From the NCBI GenBank assembly GCA_005408345.1, contig SEMN01000182.1, forward strand, positions 744,001-808,000: 64,000 nucleotides of DNA. The letters are read 5' to 3'. Below the pieces are notes generated by a model. That model was not told the DNA's origin. It was given only the letters and a program-made list of their open reading frames with translations, and did no database searches. Below, piece by piece: positions 58,761-64,000 of the stretch. Both the position numbers and the translations under genes were made by a program. The DNA is from Macquaria australasica. Lineage: Eukaryota > Chordata > Actinopteri > Centrarchiformes > Percichthyidae. Position 1 is the stretch's first letter. Every line of letters begins with the position of its first letter.

Positions 58761-61700
58761 AATGTGTGTATGAGATTTACCTGGGAAAATGGCAAATCTT
58801 GTTGAGCTGTAGGCAAGTTTGGCATCTCTTCCCCACTTTTCTTTCCTCTCTGCCTCTTTGGTGGAGGTGGCAAAAATCATGCTGTTGCCAATCAAACACC
58901 CCTACTTTGATCCTAAAGAGGTGGAAAAGTTGTTGTCTGTCTCTAAGCTCATTGTTTGTTTCTCCTCAAAGGCTTTTTACTTGTCGCCTGTCCCCCTCCT
59001 CTTCTTCACTCTCTCCCAGTCTCACTCGTTCCCTCTTTTTCTCTGCAGAACTGACAAGGAGTTCTATTGTTTACTGGCTAAGTGCTGTCACGGAAAGCAG
59101 GTGCCATACTTGTGAGGAATATTTCTGCATCTACATCTCTCTATGTGTGTAATAATGTTCTCTTTCTAAGCATCATATGCCTATTTGCCTGCTTGTGTGG
59201 CACCCACCAGCTCCAAAGCCGTGTCTTCTCTCAGTATGTTAAAAAGAGACAGAGAGCCTGTCTCAGCTGAGTCCCTTGACGAGGATTAGATATTGTCATC
59301 TTTTATCAGCAATCATTTCTTTGCCAAGCTCTGACAGTCTCTCAGGGGCTGCCATTTGCTCCAACGTCTTTCTTTTGTGTGTGTGTGTAGCCCCATGTGG
59401 ATTTTGCATATTTTTACACCCAGTCCTGCATTTTCAGTGATTATATCCAAAAGCAGATTTGACACATCTTGAAGATAACCTTTTCCTCAAGTGGTTTCAC
59501 ACTTAAAAGCTTAAGGACTTAACAGCATGTATTTATTTTATATTGGTGGCAGCCCAGTCTGTCTGTGCTTTGCATTAGTGGAACCCAGGGTTACATTGAG
59601 AGTAACAAATTACGACACATTTAAAGGAACATATTAATTACCACCTCAAGAAGATGCACAGCAGATATATGCATTTTAATGTGCACTAATTCACCGTGTG
59701 TGTGTGTGTGTGTGTGTCTTTTTAAATATGAAGCATATAGCTATCAACTATTGTGCTAACTAACATGGACATATGAGGGAATTAACATTTTTTGCTGTCA
59801 GGCTGTAACATAAAGGATCAAATTAGATCAACTGATGCTGAACAACAGGGAAACAACAGGTCTGCAGCAGAGATAATCTAATTCCCTTGCGCATCACTTG
59901 GAGGGTGAACGGTCGGAGAGGGTATGAAGAGAAAAGGAAACATTAGGAGGTGCATTACTGTAAGTATTTAAGGAACTGTCACCAATAATGTAACCACAGG
60001 GAAAGAAACTAATCATCATTATTACTTGGTTTTAGGGGAATCAATAGGGGTTCATTTATTTTTGTAAAAACTAAGTTATTCACATTGTTGTTGTCTGTGT
60101 CGTCTTGCTGATCATGACGCACATCCAGCTCCTCCCACTGTGCAGCCAACCAGTCAAATGAGAAAGGTTTCTCTATTTCACCCTCACTCATTAAGTTGTC
60201 AACAGTACAGTGTTATAAGTCAAAGGCTGGTGTAACATCTGTCATTTTCTCTTATTCCTTCCTTCCTTCCTACTCTCCTCTTCCATTTTCTGTACCACCC
60301 CACTTCCTCTTCCTCCCTCTCTCTCACTCTTTCTTTCTACTATCTTTAGTGCTCAATCCTCCTGGCGCTTCACTCTCTCCTTTCATGCTTCATTTATTGC
60401 TGATCAAGTGTTGCATATAGTCATATACTGCAGCCTGGCTCACATATTCTGCCTCTTTTTACTTGGTGCATGCATTTCCCAATTCTTTCAACATTTCTGT
60501 GTCTCTTTGTCTTTGTCACACCTTCTCGTTCAGCTATTAATATGCTCAGCAGTTCAGATTACAGCTTTGAGTTAATCAACAGTGTATTCTTTCATTCTGT
60601 TGAAATGTATGCCAAAGTCAGAAATTTCCAATGCAATGTACAGTCATTTAGTTTTTGTAATAATGGACCCACTTTATTTTAATTCTTTTAATTTTTTTCA
60701 TTCTGCCAAATGGCAATGGATGAAGTAGCTTCATTGTACATACTTGTCTCAACTTGTATAGATCAGTGCTTGAAACATGAGTAGCTTTTAGCTTTGCAGG
60801 CTAGAATCTGACCAAGTAATTACTAAGGAAGGTAAATTATCACATTCTCTGTTGCTTTCTGTACTTTACAGTGAGGAATATTAAACACTATACGAGAACA
60901 AGCTAACAGAGCTTGATTCCCTGAATCATTTATCATCATTACCCTGCATGCAGTACTGCATTACTGATAATGTACAGCTTCTATAGCTGTTCTGACTGCA
61001 TTTCTTTCTGTATTTCATCTTCATGGTGACTGCTGTAAGTTATTATAGAAAAATCTGCGTAATGCTAATAGTGACAGGCAGCCAGTAATATCATCTGTGA
61101 CTGCGCTTTATTGGATCCCTGCTGTCATTTTGACTGGACTGATGTGAATTTGTCTTTAGTGAAATCAAACATCTAATCGAAGTGCTGTACATATTCTAAA
61201 GCAAATCAGAAGAAATCTCTCTGCAGCAGCAGCACGGTTGTGAAGATTGATTTGATCAAAAATAAGTTGTGACATTGTTGTCACATGCTGTGGTGTGTAT
61301 GCCTGGGTGCACACTTGTGCATGTGGTTTTAGGTTTTTATTGTTGCGTAAAAGCGTGCATGCTAAAAAGTAGGTGGAATATGTACAGTATGTTTGTTGGC
61401 TTCTCTGTTTCTCTCCATATGTCAGTGTTGGCAAGTATATAAATTATATTTTCTTCATTTGTATATTGATATGCATTTATATCATCTAGCAAATAAAAAA
61501 TATTAAATTGGTTGTCATGTTTTACATAATAATAATAATAATAACCTATAATTTCCTTGATAGAGACCTGATACTTTATTATAAATAATGTTATTATGCT
61601 ATATAAAAATGTTTGACAACAAAATTAAACTATTAAAAATGTCAACAATTAACTAAATGAATTGTTTATTTTCCTCTTTACTGCCTCCAAGAGAAAAGGG

Positions 61701-61945
61701 CAGCGTGTATATTGCCTGAGAGGCGAAGCCCGGGGAAAAATAGTTTTGGTAAAACAGTAAAAGTGTCTCCCCATTCGCAAGTGGAAATTACGCCCATGCC
61801 TGTGTCATGTTCCTGCTGCTCACGTATTCAGTCAGTGTATTAATAACTCTGATAATGCCAATATAATCATATTTTTTGTTTATCTTTAAAATTTTACAAA
61901 TAATTTAATTGAGCCTGTTTTTGCGCACTTGTGCTGCTCATATTA
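58761..61945. other. No supported gene
   Basis: Overlapping plus-strand frames at 58637-59152 continue out of the LINE; one contains KHPYFDPKEVEKLLSVSK, and an acceptor-like tctctgcag precedes TDKEFYCLLAKCCHGKQ at 59050-59100. No splice chain can be built. The interval 60890-61170 looks like a possible conserved noncoding element. Confidence 0.4.
59695..59718. repeat. (GT)n microsatellite
   Basis: Pure GT, about 24 bp. Confidence 0.9.
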
Positions 61946-62270
61946 TCATATTATACTCTTCACTATTCTAATTTTCTCTGTGGAAATAATTCCAAAGCCT
62001 GATTTTACAACGCTACCATCAACTATAAAAGTACTAATTTGCAATGGGTTGGAATCAGGATCCAGACTGGAAATGGACATTTTAACAAGTACATTTCTGC
62101 CTTTTAGTAATCGAGGAGGTTGCACATTGACATCTGACTCAAGAAGGTCATTGTTAGTGTTTCTCAGATCACATTTTAAAGTAGCCTGTCGAACCTTTTC
62201 TGTCCCACAGTACAATACATAATCAGCTCTCCTTGTTTGTCTGTTTGAAACTTTAACTTTTGCTTTTCAG
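61946..62270 (-). other. Orphan open frame, about 107 codons
   Basis: A minus-strand frame opens after a stop near 62270 and runs to a stop at 61946. It includes KVKVSNRQTRRADYVLYCG, then CDLRNTNNDLLESDVNVQPP, then SISSLDPDSNPLQISTFIVD. The peptide is diverse rather than repetitive. It lacks an obvious ATG at the start, and the acceptor candidates are weak. I do not recognise it. The plus strand is also open over part of the same DNA. Confidence 0.2.
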
Positions 62271-62400
62271 TCTCCAGTCCTCTTCCTCTTTCCTTCACTT
62301 TGTGCTCTGTTCTCTTCCTTTTGAATCTTTCTAACCCCTGCTCATCTCCCACAGTGTCTTTCTTTTTGTCTCTTCACCCTAACCTCTCTCTCTTGTTTTC

Positions 62401-62410
62401 ACTCTCTCTC

Positions 62411-62454
<44 letters not shown>
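62401..62454. repeat. (CT)n microsatellite
   Basis: About 54 bp of CT with one CCC interruption. A (GT)n run follows at 62481-62512. Confidence 0.95.
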
Positions 62455-62456
<2 letters not shown>

Positions 62457-63747
62457 GGCATTCAAATTTTCTATGGTTATGTCTGTGTGTGTGTGTGTGT
62501 GTGTGTTGTGTGCGTGTGTTTTTATGTGTGAGAGAGGAAGGTGCCATGTCTGCTTTAATATTTCAAAGAATTTCTGTGTCGTTTTGTGTGTGGCGAGACA
62601 TAAATAGAAGGAGAAGGAGAGAAAGAATGAGAGTGACGGTGAAGGTTGAGGGTCGAGAAAAGAGTTGGACGGAAAGATGAGCTTGATAAAAAAAAAAAAA
62701 GTGCCAAATCTGATCATTGTAGTCCTTAGCCCTAAATTTTCCTAAGCTATGTTACTTCCTGCTGCAGCATTGTTAGTGAAAGGTTAAAGTGGGAGTGAAA
62801 CTGCAAAGATAATGCTGCCTGTCTGGAGAGTGTAAATGTGGAGGGCTGTAATGCACATCACTGTTGAGTTGTGATTTATGTAGCGTAAAGTGTAACTTAA
62901 CTATATAAAGCTTTAACAATCCTGTACTAGCTTCTTAAATTGTACACAAATTAGACGTTTTTAATATATAATAATAATATATTTTTTAATAATAATAAAC
63001 TTTTTTGCCGAAGTTAAAATCGCCATCTGAAAATGCTGACATTGCTCATCCCTAATGTGTCTAGTCGTTATTATTGTATCTGTGTCTCACTGGAGTTTAC
63101 CACGCCTGCTCTGACTGAAGAAACCTCCAGACATTTCTCTGCATACATTGCATCTACTTTATTCTCTGCATAGTTTTAATGTGGAAAATTTAAAAACTGA
63201 GCAAGCTCTGATTAGTTCAATCAGACAGAATTGAGCAACAAATTTGAGAAAGTTATAATGCAGTAAAACAAATAAACAAATAGAGTCGTAGTTAAATAAT
63301 ATGTAATCCAATTTCATCCCATTGAGATCTTATTTGTACAGTTTGGAACTGTGTGTGTGTGTGTGTGTGTGTTTCCTCTCCTGTCCTCCTTGATGTAGTT
63401 GCTAAACTACTAAAACAGGATTTCTCTATAAGCTCACTATCTCTTCTACTTTGTAGCCTTTACCGCTGTAAGTATGCCAGAGAACTCAGGCTGTAAACAA
63501 TGTGCTTGTGTGTGTGCATGTGTGGGTTGCTGACTTTGCAAACTGTGTTTGTGTCAGAGGTAATTTGCTCTGACTCCCTTTGGTGTGGGAAGCAGCATGC
63601 AGGAGATAAGATATCCAAAGCTGCTGTCCTGTGTGTGCACATGTACGTGCCTGTGTGCAGCATGCATTGCTTTGTTTGTGGCAGAGGGGGTGCTTGAATC
63701 AACACTTGAAAGGCGGCCTGTGATTTTAGTTTCAAAACATCAGTGAT

Positions 63748-63765
63748 CACACACACACACACACG

Positions 63766-63811
<46 letters not shown>
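63748..63811. repeat. (AC)n microsatellite
   Basis: About 64 bp of AC with two CG-containing units; open frames on both strands here are repeat-driven. Confidence 0.95.
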
Positions 63812-63813
<2 letters not shown>

Positions 63814-64000
63814 GGCCAGTCATCTACTGGTTGTGTCTGACTTGTGAATCTCTTTAATCAGTGAGTCCAACAGAGAAATCAAGAGTTTTGATTGGAGTTC
63901 TGGATCTATCATCACAACCCTCTCTCCTAGTGACTCAAATGAGTCTCTAATTAAAATCAAAATTCATGGTTACAGATTTACAGGGCATAATTATGAGACT

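Larger units (their letters stand above)
62271..64000. other. No gene seen
   Basis: Pyrimidine-rich, then microsatellites (listed), then ordinary AT-rich DNA to the end of the window. Confidence 0.5.

Noticed and set aside
58637..59152. Plus-strand frames of 171 and 98 codons, one containing KHPYFDPKEVEKLLSVSK and TDKEFYCLLAKCC
   Set aside because: They start inside a decayed LINE and run through pyrimidine-rich DNA. Pieces look protein-like, but no consistent splice chain or family could be found.
62379..62717. Minus-strand frame with a long Arg-Glu repeat
   Set aside because: It is produced by the (CT)n microsatellite.
63460..63810. Minus-strand frame starting with Val-Cys repeats, and similar frames at 13438, 16151, 18810 and 18886
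   Set aside because: All are translations of (AC)n/(GT)n microsatellites.

Overview
The window reads as teleost fish nuclear DNA. It is AT-rich and gene-poor, dotted with long (AC)n/(GT)n microsatellites. It carries decayed copies of repeats typical of ray-finned fish: LINE 3' ends with ATTCT or GGAT tails, the 'acttaagtaaaa' inverted-repeat MITE, and the 'tttattgatcccc..ggggaaatt' tail. Its one confidently readable gene is split into short exons with GT/AG introns. There are no operons or ribosome binding sites.

The gene lies on the minus strand between about 35.3 kb and 25.7 kb. Eight short exons (35298 down to 29265) encode a NEK-like protein-kinase fold. A ninth, 987-nt exon (26854 to 25868) encodes an apolipoprotein L (ApoL) domain. 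The phases of all nine exons agree. The ApoL exon has no start codon of its own: an in-frame stop sits exactly on its splice acceptor. The simplest model is therefore one 594-residue kinase-like/ApoL fusion. The kinase half has lost its catalytic residues (HRD is HKS, DFG is RCG, the glycine loop is collapsed). It keeps the beta3 Lys, alphaC Glu, APE, DxW and the late Arg that hold the fold together. The inferred design is a pseudokinase joined to a membrane-active domain, loosely recalling MLKL. This is the most interesting object in the window.

Other layout. 1-9.2 kb: intergenic, with a LINE 3' end and two related MITEs. 9.2-9.7 kb: a CpG-rich promoter-like segment with an X-box and an NRF1-like site, plus candidate plus-strand 5' exons (9249-9289, 9467-9609, 14457-14537) and a micro-exon with an ATG at 17574-17589; the host gene is not identified. 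16.5-17.3 kb: purine-rich DNA with a G16 run. 20.2 kb: LINE remnant. 35.9-38.8 kb: an imperfect direct duplication whose second copy carries a different middle segment. 45.1 kb: a 422-bp MITE. 50.4-50.8 kb: a readable minus-strand LINE RT C-terminus. 54.1 kb: a retroposed tRNA-Glu chimera with target-site duplication. 54.5 and 58.0-58.8 kb: fragments of one further LINE type. The remaining DNA holds no gene I can support; a few stretches look like conserved noncoding elements, but conservation cannot be tested from one sequence.
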